Source of the DNA: Chloroflexota bacterium
GTDB lineage: Bacteria; Chloroflexota; Anaerolineae; UBA4142
Direction: 5' to 3'
Length of the DNA stretch: 64,000 nucleotides
Assembly (NCBI GenBank): GCA_023381515.1
Contig: JAMCQI010000061.1
Coordinates: forward strand, 62,001-126,000
In this document: piece after piece, positions 37,887 through 45,520 of the stretch
How positions within the stretch are numbered: position 1 is the first letter of the stretch
Layout: every line of letters begins with the position of its first letter
Notes under the pieces: generated by a model
Told to the model about the DNA's origin: nothing
Databases searched by the model: none
The model's input: the letters and a program-made list of their open reading frames with translations, nothing else
Position numbers and translations under genes: made by a program

Positions 37887-38614
37887 ACGATTGTTCCCGT
37901 CCCGCTTTTCAGCCCGGCCAGGTCCGTGATGCGCGCGGCACAGGCGCCGCCGGAAATCGCATCCAAGGCCGCGCGGACCTTGGGGACCATGCCGCCCCGG
38001 ATGACTTGGCTCTTGATCAAGCCGCTTGCCTGCCGCGCGGTGAGCGTTGGAATCACTTGGTTGCCGTCCATCACCCCCGCGACGTTCGTCACAAAGACGA
38101 CCGCGTCTGCATTCATTGCGCCCGCAATCGCGCAAGCGACCGAATCCGCATTCACGTTGTAGCTTCCGTCGGGGCCGAGCGAGATGGGAGAAATGACGGA
38201 GACGACGCGTTGCTGGGCTAGGCTCAATAGTACCTCACCTCTTACATGCGTGACTTTGCCCACCCGTCCCAGGTCCCCGGCCGGATGATGCATTCTTTCG
38301 ACCTGAATGAGACTGCGGTCCAGTCCGCTCAAACCGATGGCGTCGACGCCCCCCTGGATCAGTGCCGTGACGATTCGTTTGTTAACGCGCCCGCAGAGGA
38401 CCATCTCGGCGATGGCCAGGGACGCCTCATCGGTGACTCGCAAGCCTTCGACAAAATGCGGGGTCAGCCCGAATTTGATCTGCAGGTCGGCAATCTCTTT
38501 GCCGCCCCCGTGCACGACGATTGGCGTCTCGTTCAGCGCCGCGACCGAAAGTGCGAACTCGCGAAGAAAAGCCGCATCGTCGATTTCATTTCCGCCAATC
38601 TTGAGGATAAGCAT
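37871..38614 (-). CDS. argB: Acetylglutamate kinase (short form)
   Basis: Amino-acid kinase, 247 residues: N-terminal LILKIGGNEIDD, VHGGGKEI, MVLCGRVNKRIVTALIQGG, IGLSGLD, NVNADSVACAIAGAM and GGMVPKV. It lacks the N-terminal extension that makes hexameric, arginine-inhibited kinases, so it resembles the E. coli-type enzyme insensitive to arginine. This fits control at transcription by the leader described upstream. LysZ, the LysW-aminoadipate kinase, is a close relative; HGGG favours ArgB, but a shared role with LysW substrates is possible. Confidence 0.9.
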   Translation of the reverse strand: MLILKIGGNEIDDAAFLREFALSVAALNETPIVVHGGGKEIADLQIKFGLTPHFVEGLRVTDEASLAIAEMVLCGRVNKRIVTALIQGGVDAIGLSGLDRSLIQVERMHHPAGDLGRVGKVTHVRGEVLLSLAQQRVVSVISPISLGPDGSYNVNADSVACAIAGAMNADAVVFVTNVAGVMDGNQVIPTLTARQASGLIKSQVIRGGMVPKVRAALDAISGGACAARITDLAGLKSGTGTIVISDL

Positions 38615-38707
38615 ATCAGTGATTTCGGATTGCAGAGTTTCAATTGCAGATTGCAGATGTGCGATTTAAAGACCAGTTCGACGGGTTTTCCAATCTGCAA
38701 TCTGAAA
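38615..38707. repeat. AAATC/CTGCAAT repeat between argB and argC
   Basis: Words such as tgatttcggattgcagagtt, caattgcagattgcagatg and ccaatctgcaatctgaaatt, the last nearly the inverse complement of the first. Same repeat family as at 37.8 and 47.4 kb. Confidence 0.55.
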
Positions 38708-39715
38708 TTACACGAGTCCTTCCGTTTCCTCGAATCCGAACATGAGGTTCATGTTCTGCACTGCCTGGCCCGCAGCGCCTTTGATCAGGTTGTCGATACT
38801 CGAACAGATGATGACCTGGCCGGTTTCTGGGACGGGATGGATGGAAAGGGTGCAGAGATTGGTGTAGGTGCTGTGCGCGAGGGTGGCTGTCTGGCCGCTG
38901 GGCAGAACGCGCACGAAAGGCTCTGACTGGAACGTTCGAGCGTACAACTCACGTAGAGGCCTGTCGTCCCAGCCGTTCTTGAGCTTGACGTACATCGTCG
39001 AGAGAATGCCGCGATTCACGGGCACAAGATGAGGAGAGAAGATGAGGCAGGCTCGGGCGTTGATGGCTTGCAGCTCTTGTTCCATCTCGGGAAGATGGCG
39101 GTGCACTCGCCCAATATTGTAAGGAGCAAGATTCTCGTTCACCTCGACGAAGGTAGTAGTGAGGGAAGCCTTGCGTCCCGCCCCGGAGACGCCGGATTTC
39201 GAATCCACGATGATCGTCTCATCCGTCGCCTCGGCGCGCATGAGCGGGGAGAGACCCAAAATGACACCCGTCGGATAGCAGCCTGGATTCCCAACAAGCT
39301 TGCTCTGTTTGATTTCTGCCCGGTGCAGTTCGGGCAGACCGTAAACGGCTTGCGGCAAGAGCTCGGGGGCATGGTGCTTCAACCCGTAATATTTCTCGTA
39401 AGCTGATGCGTTGTGCAGTCGAAAGTCTGCCGACAGATCGATCACGCGAACGCCAGCGGAGAGGGCGCGTTTGGCGAATTCGGCGGACACGCCGTGAGGC
39501 AGGGCGAGAAATGCCACATCGATCGCATCGAGGGGAGCCGCGTCATGCCCGATGAGAGGGACATCAAACGTGCAAGGCAAGACCTCGCTCAGCTTTTTGC
39601 CGACGTAGCTATCCGATGTCCCAAAGGCGATTTTCACTTCGGGATGGCGCGCGAGAATCTTGAATAGCTCAATCCCAGTGTACCCACTCGCTCCAAAGAT
39701 GCCGGCTCGTATCAC
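38708..39715 (-). CDS. argC: N-acetyl-gamma-glutamyl-phosphate reductase
   Basis: NADPH-dependent reductase, 335 residues: GIFGASGYTGIELFKIL nucleotide-binding loop, C146 in VGNPGCYPTG as catalytic Cys, and HRHLPEMEQEL. First gene of the arg operon. It is preceded by a terminator and a leader peptide with Arg codons, so its expression should depend on antitermination. It could also act as the LysY-type reductase for LysW-bound aminoadipate, because no lysY is nearby. Confidence 0.95.
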   Translation of the reverse strand: MIRAGIFGASGYTGIELFKILARHPEVKIAFGTSDSYVGKKLSEVLPCTFDVPLIGHDAAPLDAIDVAFLALPHGVSAEFAKRALSAGVRVIDLSADFRLHNASAYEKYYGLKHHAPELLPQAVYGLPELHRAEIKQSKLVGNPGCYPTGVILGLSPLMRAEATDETIIVDSKSGVSGAGRKASLTTTFVEVNENLAPYNIGRVHRHLPEMEQELQAINARACLIFSPHLVPVNRGILSTMYVKLKNGWDDRPLRELYARTFQSEPFVRVLPSGQTATLAHSTYTNLCTLSIHPVPETGQVIICSSIDNLIKGAAGQAVQNMNLMFGFEETEGLV

Positions 39716-39759
39716 TCTTCCCTCCTACGGTTCCGACCTGCCAACTTACTTAGGGAACG

Positions 39760-39778
39760 ATGTTTCTGCCAGAAACAT
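39760..39778. promoter_or_regulatory. Odd-centred palindrome before argC
   Basis: ATGTTTCTG-C-CAGAAACAT, a perfect 9+1+9 inverted repeat between the leader terminator and the argC ribosome site. As RNA it forms a 7-bp hairpin with a 5-nt loop. It may protect the processed mRNA end, or bind a regulator. Confidence 0.45.
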
Positions 39779-39789
39779 GCTTTCTGCGC

Positions 39790-39833
39790 CATAAACAAAG
39801 AGCCCAGACCCCTCTTGTTAGGCGGTCTGGGCT
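39790..39833 (-). terminator. Attenuator terminator of the arg operon
   Basis: Minus-strand RNA AGCCCAGACC (39833-39824), 13-nt loop, GGTCTGGGCT (39810-39801), a perfect 10-bp stem followed by CTTTGTTTAT. It lies about 75 nt upstream of argC and downstream of the leader peptide stop, the classical place of an attenuator. Confidence 0.8.
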
Positions 39834-39859
39834 GCTATGCGTCATGTACAATCATGCGT

Positions 39860-39937
39860 TCAATAGGCAGCAGCAAATCCACCAGACCGATGGCCTGGCG
39901 TAGGACGCGGGCGAGGATTGAATACGGAAAGATTCAT
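39860..39937 (-). CDS. Putative arginine leader peptide (25 aa)
   Basis: ATG 39937 with GAGAGG seven bases upstream. It encodes MNLSVFNPRPRPTPGHRS... ending in AAAY. Arg codons at positions 9, 11 and 17 (CGC, CGT, CGG). Codons 13-14 contain CGCCAG (39900-39895), which can pair with CTGGTG (39885-39880). CGGTCTGG (39889-39882) can instead pair with CCAGACCG (39830-39823), the 5' arm of the terminator. A ribosome stalled at the Arg codons would cover the first segment and free the second for antitermination. The peptide is also Pro-rich (five Pro), so a proline response is an alternative reading. Confidence 0.7.
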   Translation of the reverse strand: MNLSVFNPRPRPTPGHRSGGFAAAY

Positions 39938-39962
39938 CTGTCTGCCTCTCGAATTGACGAAG

Positions 39963-39991
39963 AATATACCACAACTCAGAGGCATTGTCAA
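39963..39991 (-). promoter_or_regulatory. Promoter of the arg operon
   Basis: TTGACA (39986-39991), 17-bp spacer, TATATT (39963-39968) on the minus strand. Only 8 bp separate its -35 box from that of the his promoter, so the two operons share a compact divergent control region. Confidence 0.85.
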
Positions 39992-39999
39992 ATCTCAAC

Positions 40000-40028
40000 T
40001 TGACAAGAATCGGCGTTTCGCTTATAAT
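40000..40028 (+). promoter_or_regulatory. Promoter of the his operon
   Basis: Exact consensus TTGACA (40000-40005), 17-bp spacer, TATAAT (40023-40028). Transcription should start about 40035, only a few bases before the leader-peptide ATG at 40039. Confidence 0.9.
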
Positions 40029-40038
40029 CGCCGCTAAT

Positions 40039-40104
40039 ATGGTAGACTTGGTCTCGAAATTCAACTCAACCAAGCATCATCACCGGAGCGGGGTGAGTCG
40101 GTAA
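40039..40104 (+). CDS. Histidine leader peptide (21 aa, three consecutive His)
   Basis: ATG 40039 opens MVDLVSKFNSTKHHHRSG..., ending at TAA 40104. Three adjacent His codons (CAT CAT CAC, 40075-40083) are the hallmark of his attenuator peptides. There is no room for a ribosome-binding site between the promoter and the ATG, so translation is leaderless or nearly so. Confidence 0.8.
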   Translation: MVDLVSKFNSTKHHHRSGVSR

Positions 40105-40140
40105 GCGACTGGCCGGATTCGTCGCGTCTACCCTCGCCCC

Positions 40141-40175
40141 AAAGACAAGTCGAGCAAGACTTGTCTTTTTTGTTT
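40141..40175 (+). terminator. Attenuator terminator of the his operon
   Basis: AAAGACAAGTC (40141-40151), loop GAGCAA, GACTTGTCTTT (40158-40168), perfect 11-bp stem followed by a T run, ending 6 nt before the hisZ start. GACTTGGTCT (40045-40054) could pair with the 5' arm except for one bulged G. GGGGTGAG (40090-40097) can pair with CTCGCCCC (40133-40140). Together these give alternative folds. Confidence 0.85.
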
Positions 40176-40180
40176 ATACT

Positions 40181-41359
40181 ATGGTTGCACATTCGTTGGA
40201 CAAGCAGCTTCCTCACGGCGTCGCCGATCTGTACTTTAACGATGCGGCGCGCAGACGCGTTGTGGAACGTGCGCTCGCAGAGACTTTTGCGCACTGGGGC
40301 TATTCCGAGATCATTCCCCCGACCTTCGAGTACTATGAATCGCTTGCCGCGGAGGCGGGGCCCCAGCTGCGTGAAGAGATGTACCGCTTTTTCGACCGGG
40401 ACGGCCGGACACTCGCGCTCCGCGCCGACTTTACGATCCCAACTGCGCGGATTGTCGGGACCAAGCTCTTTGACCGGACGATGCCTCTGCGCTTTTTCTA
40501 CGTCGGCTCGGTTTTTCGCTATGAAGAGCCGCAGGCAGGCATCCGCCGCGAGTTTACGCAGGCGGGCATCGAACTGATCGGCGCCTCGACCGCGGATGCA
40601 GACGCAGAAGCGATTGCGCTCGCGATGACGGCTTTGCGCGCGATCGGGTTGGAGGATTTCCGCTTTACCCTCGGCAATGCCGCTTTTCTTCAGGCGCTCA
40701 CGCGCGGTTTGGACGGTGGCGAGGATATGGCATTGCGCGAGGTGATTCGAAGGAAAAACACAGCCGAGCTGGCGCGGCTGCTGGCATCTCTGGAATTAGA
40801 GCCCAGACAACGGGAGGCGATCGCGCAGATTCCTGGCCTATGGGGCGGGCCGGAAGTGCTGGATCGCGCCGAGTGCATCAATGAAGGCACGCGAGCCGCC
40901 GTAGAGCATCTGCGGCGAGTCGTAGAGCGCCTTACGCAGTACGGCTTGCAGGACAAAATCACGCTCGACCTGGCTGAGAATCGTGGCATGGCATATTACA
41001 CCGGCATTCTGTTTGAGGGGTTTGTGGAAGGGCTCGGTTTTTCAGTTGTGAGCGGGGGACGGTATGATGCCCTTATTGCACATTTCGGGCCGTCGATTCC
41101 CGCCGTGGGCTTTGCCATGGGGGTAGAACGGGCATTGATGGCTTTACGCGCGCGCGGGCGGCCAAGCGTAAATGTCGCTCCGGACATTCTCGCGGCTAGG
41201 GGAAAAGATACAGCGCTGATTCAAGCCGCCCGGGCAGAGGGACAAAGCGTTGAGGTAGACGTGCTCGAGCGATCGGACGAGGGCCTGCGAGAGTATGCGC
41301 GTGTACGAGGGGCACGCGAGATTTGGTTTGCTGACGGCCGGGCCGAGGTATTGAAATGA
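40181..41359 (+). CDS. hisZ: ATP phosphoribosyltransferase regulatory subunit
   Basis: HisRS-like paralogue without aminoacylation activity, 392 residues. Class II motif regions are recognisable (LPHGVADLYF, RADFTIPTARI, RYEEPQAGIRREFTQAGIELIG). The C-terminal anticodon-binding domain is reduced and divergent. It pairs with the short HisG encoded next (ATGA overlap), the combination required for the hetero-octameric enzyme. First gene of the his operon, just after the attenuator. Confidence 0.92.
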   Translation: MVAHSLDKQLPHGVADLYFNDAARRRVVERALAETFAHWGYSEIIPPTFEYYESLAAEAGPQLREEMYRFFDRDGRTLALRADFTIPTARIVGTKLFDRTMPLRFFYVGSVFRYEEPQAGIRREFTQAGIELIGASTADADAEAIALAMTALRAIGLEDFRFTLGNAAFLQALTRGLDGGEDMALREVIRRKNTAELARLLASLELEPRQREAIAQIPGLWGGPEVLDRAECINEGTRAAVEHLRRVVERLTQYGLQDKITLDLAENRGMAYYTGILFEGFVEGLGFSVVSGGRYDALIAHFGPSIPAVGFAMGVERALMALRARGRPSVNVAPDILAARGKDTALIQAARAEGQSVEVDVLERSDEGLREYARVRGAREIWFADGRAEVLK

Positions 41360-42003
41360 GCGCGCTAACCATCGCACTTGCCAAGGGTCGGCTCCTGGAA
41401 CCTTCGATCAGCCTATTTGAATCCTTCGGTTATGCACTCGACGGCGGACAAAATGGGTCGCGCAGCCTGATTGTAGAAGCCGAGTCCGGTGGGGTGAGAT
41501 TTCTTTTTGCCAAGGCTTCGGACGTCCCGGTCTATGTCGAGTACGGCGCGGCAGATATAGGCATCGTAGGCCAAGACGTTCTGCGCGAAATGGGCAGCAA
41601 TGTGTATGAGCCGCTCGTCCTGAACTATGGGCAATGCCGCCTTGTGGTCGCGGGCAAGCCGGAGCATCGTGATGCGGATTGGCGACTGGTCACCGGGCTG
41701 CGGGTGGCCACCAAGTATCCGCGACTCGCGGACAAGTTCTTTTCTTCCCGCGGCTTGACGGTCGAGATCATAGGCTTGTACGGATCGGTGGAATTAGCGC
41801 CCCGTGTAGGACTGGCAGATTTGATTGTGGACGTGGTGGACACTGGGCGGACACTGAAGGAAAACGGCCTTGTAGAGCTGGAACAAGTGCTCAAATGCCA
41901 GGCCACGCTCATCGTCAATCGGGCAAGCCATACTCTGCGCGTGACAGAGATCCGCGATTTGATCGAGAGAATCAGCGCAACCGAAATTGCCGTGAGATCC
42001 TAG
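41356..42003 (+). CDS. hisG: ATP phosphoribosyltransferase, short catalytic form
   Basis: First step of histidine synthesis: PRPP + ATP. 215 residues; lacks the C-terminal regulatory domain, consistent with HisZ dependence. Motifs: LAKGRLLEPSISLFESFG, AADIGIVGQDVL and the PRPP-binding stretch DLIVDVVDTGRTLKENGL. Overlaps the hisZ stop by 4 nt. Confidence 0.96.
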   Translation: MSALTIALAKGRLLEPSISLFESFGYALDGGQNGSRSLIVEAESGGVRFLFAKASDVPVYVEYGAADIGIVGQDVLREMGSNVYEPLVLNYGQCRLVVAGKPEHRDADWRLVTGLRVATKYPRLADKFFSSRGLTVEIIGLYGSVELAPRVGLADLIVDVVDTGRTLKENGLVELEQVLKCQATLIVNRASHTLRVTEIRDLIERISATEIAVRS

Positions 42004-42021
42004 CACGGCTCCGAGGCTTTC

Positions 42022-42405
42022 GTGAACGAGCATAAAGAAATTGTAACAAAGTTCTGGAAAGCCTTTGGTGAGGCCAGGTTCGCCGACGCAAGGCCGCTGC
42101 TGCATCCGAACATCGTGGTCTATTGGCCCAACACAAGAGAGATGTTCAAGGGCAGGGACCGATTCATACGCGCCAACGAAGAATATCCAGGCAGATGGAT
42201 TATCTCGCTCGCAAGATTAGTCTCTGAGAACGATACGGTTGTTTCTGTTGTCTACGTCGAATCTGCTGATCGTGCAGCCAGCTTCTACGCAACATCCTTT
42301 TTCACTTTCAGGGACGGGTTAATAACAGAAATAACAGAGTACTGGTCTGACAGTGGCGAACCGCCGGCTTGGCGGATCGAAAAGGGGTTATCGGAAAGGT
42401 ACTAG
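42022..42405 (+). CDS. SnoaL-like / NTF2-fold protein inside the his operon
   Basis: 127 residues with the NTF2-like pattern: helical start (EIVTKFWKAFGEARFADARPLLHPNIVVYWPNTREMFKGRDRFIRANEEYPG) then beta strands ending in FFTFRDGLITEITEYWSD. Typical of SnoaL_2 proteins, a fold used by isomerases, hydrolases and dimerisation modules. GTG start with a weak GAGG box. Placed between hisG and hisD with normal operon spacing, so it may be co-expressed with histidine genes, but no histidine role is known. Confidence 0.75.
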   Translation: MNEHKEIVTKFWKAFGEARFADARPLLHPNIVVYWPNTREMFKGRDRFIRANEEYPGRWIISLARLVSENDTVVSVVYVESADRAASFYATSFFTFRDGLITEITEYWSDSGEPPAWRIEKGLSERY

Positions 42406-42409
42406 TGCC

Positions 42410-43747
42410 ATGTCCATTCCGGTCTTTACGGGTGTGGCGGCGGGGCGAGAGAGAATTCAAAAACAGCGCGCGTTGGGGGATAAGCAAGTCGCGCCCGCAG
42501 TGCTGGAAAGACTGCATAATCTGTTCGGCGAAGCGCTCACCCCGGATGAAGCGGTGGCGCGCATCATTGCCGACGTGCGCAGCCGCGGCGATTCCGCAAT
42601 CCTCGATTGGACCCGTCAGCTAGATGGTGTCAACCTGGCAAAGACGGCCGTCGGCGCGGAGGAAATCGAAACTGCGTACGAGGAAACACCAGCCGCTGTT
42701 CGTGAGGCACTCGCGCTAGCGGCAGGCCGCATCCGCGCCTTTCACGAAAAGCACAAACCCAGATCGTGGTTGGAATGGGACAAGGAAACCGCGCTCGGCC
42801 AACGAATTACGCCGCTAGCACGCGTGGGCGTTTATGTGCCCGGAGGGGGCGCGCCTTATCCTTCGTCGCTGCTCATGGCGGCCATCCCGGCCCAGGTGGC
42901 TGGTGTGAACGAGGTGACCATCGCGACGCCTCCGCAGCGGGATGGGCATGTAGCGCCCGTAATCCTGGCCGCGGCTCGCGTGGCAGGATTGTCCCATGTA
43001 TTTGCAATGGGGGGCGCACAGGGAATTGCCGCGCTCGCGTTTGGCACCGCAAGCGTGCCGCGTGTCGACAAAATTGTCGGACCGGGCGGGCTTTTTGTGA
43101 CCCTCGCCAAGCGGCAGGTCTTCGGCGCCGTCGGGATTGACGGCTTGTACGGGCCAACCGAGACTCTGCTGCTCGCCGACGATTCTGCAAACCCGGCCTG
43201 GGTCGCGGCCGACCTGCTCGCCCAGGCGGAACACGACGAGCTTGCGACCAGCTTGCTTATCACCCCTTCCCGTGCACTCGCGGACTCTGTCGCAAACGAA
43301 ATCGAGCGCCAGGGGGTGGAGCTGAAGAGGCGCACGATCATCGAGCGCTCGCTGCAAGGGCAGGGGGCGATTATCGTCGTCGACGATTTGGCAGAGGCGC
43401 TTGAACTGGCCAATCTCTATGCCCCTGAGCATCTGTGCTTGCTCGTGCGGGAACCGTGGAATTGGTTGGGACGGGTCGAGAACGCCGGCGGTGTATTCAT
43501 CGGTGAATGGACAAACGAGGCGCTGGGGGACTATGTGATCGGTCCCAGCCACGTGATGCCAACGGCCGGGACCGCTCGTTTTTCCTCGGCGCTGAATGTG
43601 AACGACTTTTGCAAGATCACCAGCGTGTTCAATCTGAGCGCTGCAGAAGCAAAGGCTTTGGGACCATCGGCGGCGGCGCTCGCGGATGCGGAAGGACTGA
43701 CTGCCCATGCGAACGCGATTCGGCAGCGGATGGAGGGCAAAAAGTGA
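42410..43747 (+). CDS. hisD: Histidinol dehydrogenase
   Basis: Last two steps of histidine synthesis; zinc- and NAD-dependent. 445 residues from ATG 42410; the frame is open upstream into the SnoaL gene but family homology starts here. Motifs: VGVYVPGGGAPYPSSLLM, GPGGLFVTLAKRQVFGAVGIDG, ALGDYVIGPSHVMPTAGTARFSS containing catalytic His. Its stop overlaps the GTG start of the selenoprotein gene (GTGA). Confidence 0.96.
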   Translation: MSIPVFTGVAAGRERIQKQRALGDKQVAPAVLERLHNLFGEALTPDEAVARIIADVRSRGDSAILDWTRQLDGVNLAKTAVGAEEIETAYEETPAAVREALALAAGRIRAFHEKHKPRSWLEWDKETALGQRITPLARVGVYVPGGGAPYPSSLLMAAIPAQVAGVNEVTIATPPQRDGHVAPVILAAARVAGLSHVFAMGGAQGIAALAFGTASVPRVDKIVGPGGLFVTLAKRQVFGAVGIDGLYGPTETLLLADDSANPAWVAADLLAQAEHDELATSLLITPSRALADSVANEIERQGVELKRRTIIERSLQGQGAIIVVDDLAEALELANLYAPEHLCLLVREPWNWLGRVENAGGVFIGEWTNEALGDYVIGPSHVMPTAGTARFSSALNVNDFCKITSVFNLSAAEAKALGPSAAALADAEGLTAHANAIRQRMEGKK

Positions 43748-44466
43748 AAGAGCCGCTGAAGGTTGGCATCATTGGAGATTTCGATCCGGGATCGCCGTCC
43801 CACCGGGCCACCAATGAAGCATTAGAACACTCCGCGCGCTATCTGTCGGTTGCCCTGGATCATGTCTGGATTCCCACTCCCTCGCTGGACCGTGCCGGCG
43901 AAGCGATTCTGGACCGGTTTGACGCCCTGTGGTGCGCGCCCGGCAGTCCCTATTCCAGCATGAATGGGGCGCTCAAGGGGATTCAATTCGCCAGGGAAAG
44001 GGACCTGCCGTTTCTGGGAACCTGAGGAGGCTTCCAACATACTCTGTTAGAGTATGCGCGCAATGTGCTGGGCATCCAGGATGCAGAGCATGCAGAGACC
44101 GCTCCGGATGCCTCGACATTGGTGATCAGCAGGCTGACCTGCTCGCTGGTTGGCAAGACCGAAACCGTGCAGATTATGCCCGATACGCTGGCACACAGGG
44201 CTTTTGGGAAAGATGAAACTATCGAAGAGTTCCGCTGTAATTATGGACTAAATCCAGAATACCGCGAGCGATTCGGTAGCGGCGCGCTTTGTATCTCAGG
44301 ACAAGATGCCAATGGCGAGGTGAGAATCTTCGAGTTGCAGGATCGCCGCTTTTTCGTCGGCACGCTATTCCTGCCGCAACTTTCTTCGAGCCCCGCCGCG
44401 CCCCATCCTCTCATTCTGGCATATTTGAAAGCTGCTACATTGAGGACGGCGAATGCCCACTATTAA
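43744..44466 (+). CDS. CTP synthase C-terminal-like amidotransferase, selenoprotein (in-frame UGA = Sec94)
   Basis: 240 residues including Sec. GTG 43744 overlaps the hisD stop; the frame runs KVGIIGDFDPGSPSHRATNEAL...RDLPFLGT, then TGA (44023-44025), then GGFQHTLLEYARNVLGI...LILAYLKAA to 44466 with no other stop. In class I glutamine amidotransferases of the CTP-synthase type this site reads GTCGGFQH, with Cys as nucleophile; here UGA replaces exactly that codon. A hairpin with a GUU loop follows at 20 nt. The family (CTP synthase C-terminal region-related protein) is known to include selenoprotein members. The usual His-Pro-Glu of the triad reads FLPQ here, so glutaminase chemistry is doubtful and a redox or other Sec-based role is possible. 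Start of hisC overlaps its end by 14 nt. Confidence 0.88.
44023..44056 (+). promoter_or_regulatory. Sec codon and SECIS-like hairpin in the his operon
   Basis: UGA at 44023-44025; 20 nt later a perfect 8-bp stem CATACTCT-GTT-AGAGTATG (44038-44056). The loop begins with G within the 16-37 nt window for bacterial SECIS elements. The loop is the same GUU as in selD. Confidence 0.8.
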
Positions 44467-45520
44467 TCTCAATAAACTGTTTCGTCACGACCTTGAGGGC
44501 CTCCAGCCCTATGCACCCTCGCGGGTGACGATTTCGGATATGGACCGAATCATCAAGCTGGACGCGAACGAAAATCCTTACGGTCCGTCGCCCAAGGCAA
44601 TGGCCGCGCTTGCACAAATGCGTCATTGGGAGCGTTACGCAGCCCAGGATGAGCTGCGCCCTGCGCTCGCGCAATATGGGAGGGTTGGGGTCGAGAATAT
44701 CGTCGTCGGAAATGGGGCGGACGAGGTCATCGACTTGGTGCAACGTGTCTTTCTTGACCCCGGCGAGTCGATTGTGGATTTCCCGCCGACGTTTGAAATG
44801 TACAGCCAATGCGCCGCGGTCATCGGCGCACGAGTGATCGAGGTGCCTCGCCGGGCTGATTTCTCCCTGGATATCGACGCCGTCGAACGACTCGTTACAC
44901 AAGAAAGACCCAAACTGATTTTCGTCGCGAACCCGAACAACCCGGACGGCCGCCTGGCCCGTCGACAAGACGTCGAGCGCCTGCTCGAATTACCCGTCGT
45001 CCTGGTTGTCGATGAAGCCTATGCCGAGTTTGCCGGCGAGAGCTTGATCGAGCGAGTCCCGCTGGAAGCCAATTTGGTCGTGGTGCGCACCTTTAGCAAA
45101 TGGGCGGGGCTGGCAGGACTGCGGATCGGCTACTGTGCCGCGCCTGCCAAGATTGCTGACCAGATGTTGCGGATCAAGCCGCCCTACAATGTGAACGCGG
45201 CAGCAATCGTGGCGGCAAAGGCGTCGCTTGAAGATGCCGACTACTTGCTGGGAAATGTTCAACGTCTCATCCAGGAGCGAGAACGCCTGTCGTGGGAGCT
45301 GGCCCAAGTCGGATACTTGGAGCCCCTGCCGAGTTGTACGAATTTCATCCTTTGCCGCGTCGGAAACAAGTCGCCGCTCGATTTGCGGAACCGGCTTGCG
45401 TCCCAGGGGATATTGATCCGGGCCTATACTGCGCCCCAGCTCAGAGAGTACGTTCGCATCAGCGTAGGCACGTCCGAGCAGGATGATGTGCTGCTCCAAG
45501 CCTTGAAAGGACAGGGATGA
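44453..45520 (+). CDS. hisC: Histidinol-phosphate aminotransferase
   Basis: Class I/II PLP aminotransferase, 355 residues: LDANENPYGPSPKAM, VVGNGADEVIDLV, FVANPNNPDG, VDEAYAEFAGES and PLP lysine K216 in RTFSKWAGLAGLRIGY. It starts 14 nt before the selenoprotein stop, indicating coupled translation across a gene that needs UGA read-through. Confidence 0.95.
   Translation: MPTINLNKLFRHDLEGLQPYAPSRVTISDMDRIIKLDANENPYGPSPKAMAALAQMRHWERYAAQDELRPALAQYGRVGVENIVVGNGADEVIDLVQRVFLDPGESIVDFPPTFEMYSQCAAVIGARVIEVPRRADFSLDIDAVERLVTQERPKLIFVANPNNPDGRLARRQDVERLLELPVVLVVDEAYAEFAGESLIERVPLEANLVVVRTFSKWAGLAGLRIGYCAAPAKIADQMLRIKPPYNVNAAAIVAAKASLEDADYLLGNVQRLIQERERLSWELAQVGYLEPLPSCTNFILCRVGNKSPLDLRNRLASQGILIRAYTAPQLREYVRISVGTSEQDDVLLQALKGQG

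Noticed and set aside
40085..40180. T-box riboswitch before hisZ
   Set aside because: No T-box sequence (GGTGGNACCGCG-type) is present; a leader peptide with three His codons explains the terminator better.
44065..44466. Independent gene starting at ATG 44065
   Set aside because: It is the in-frame continuation after the Sec codon; the residues before 44065 (GGFQHTLLEYARNVLG) belong to the conserved family core.
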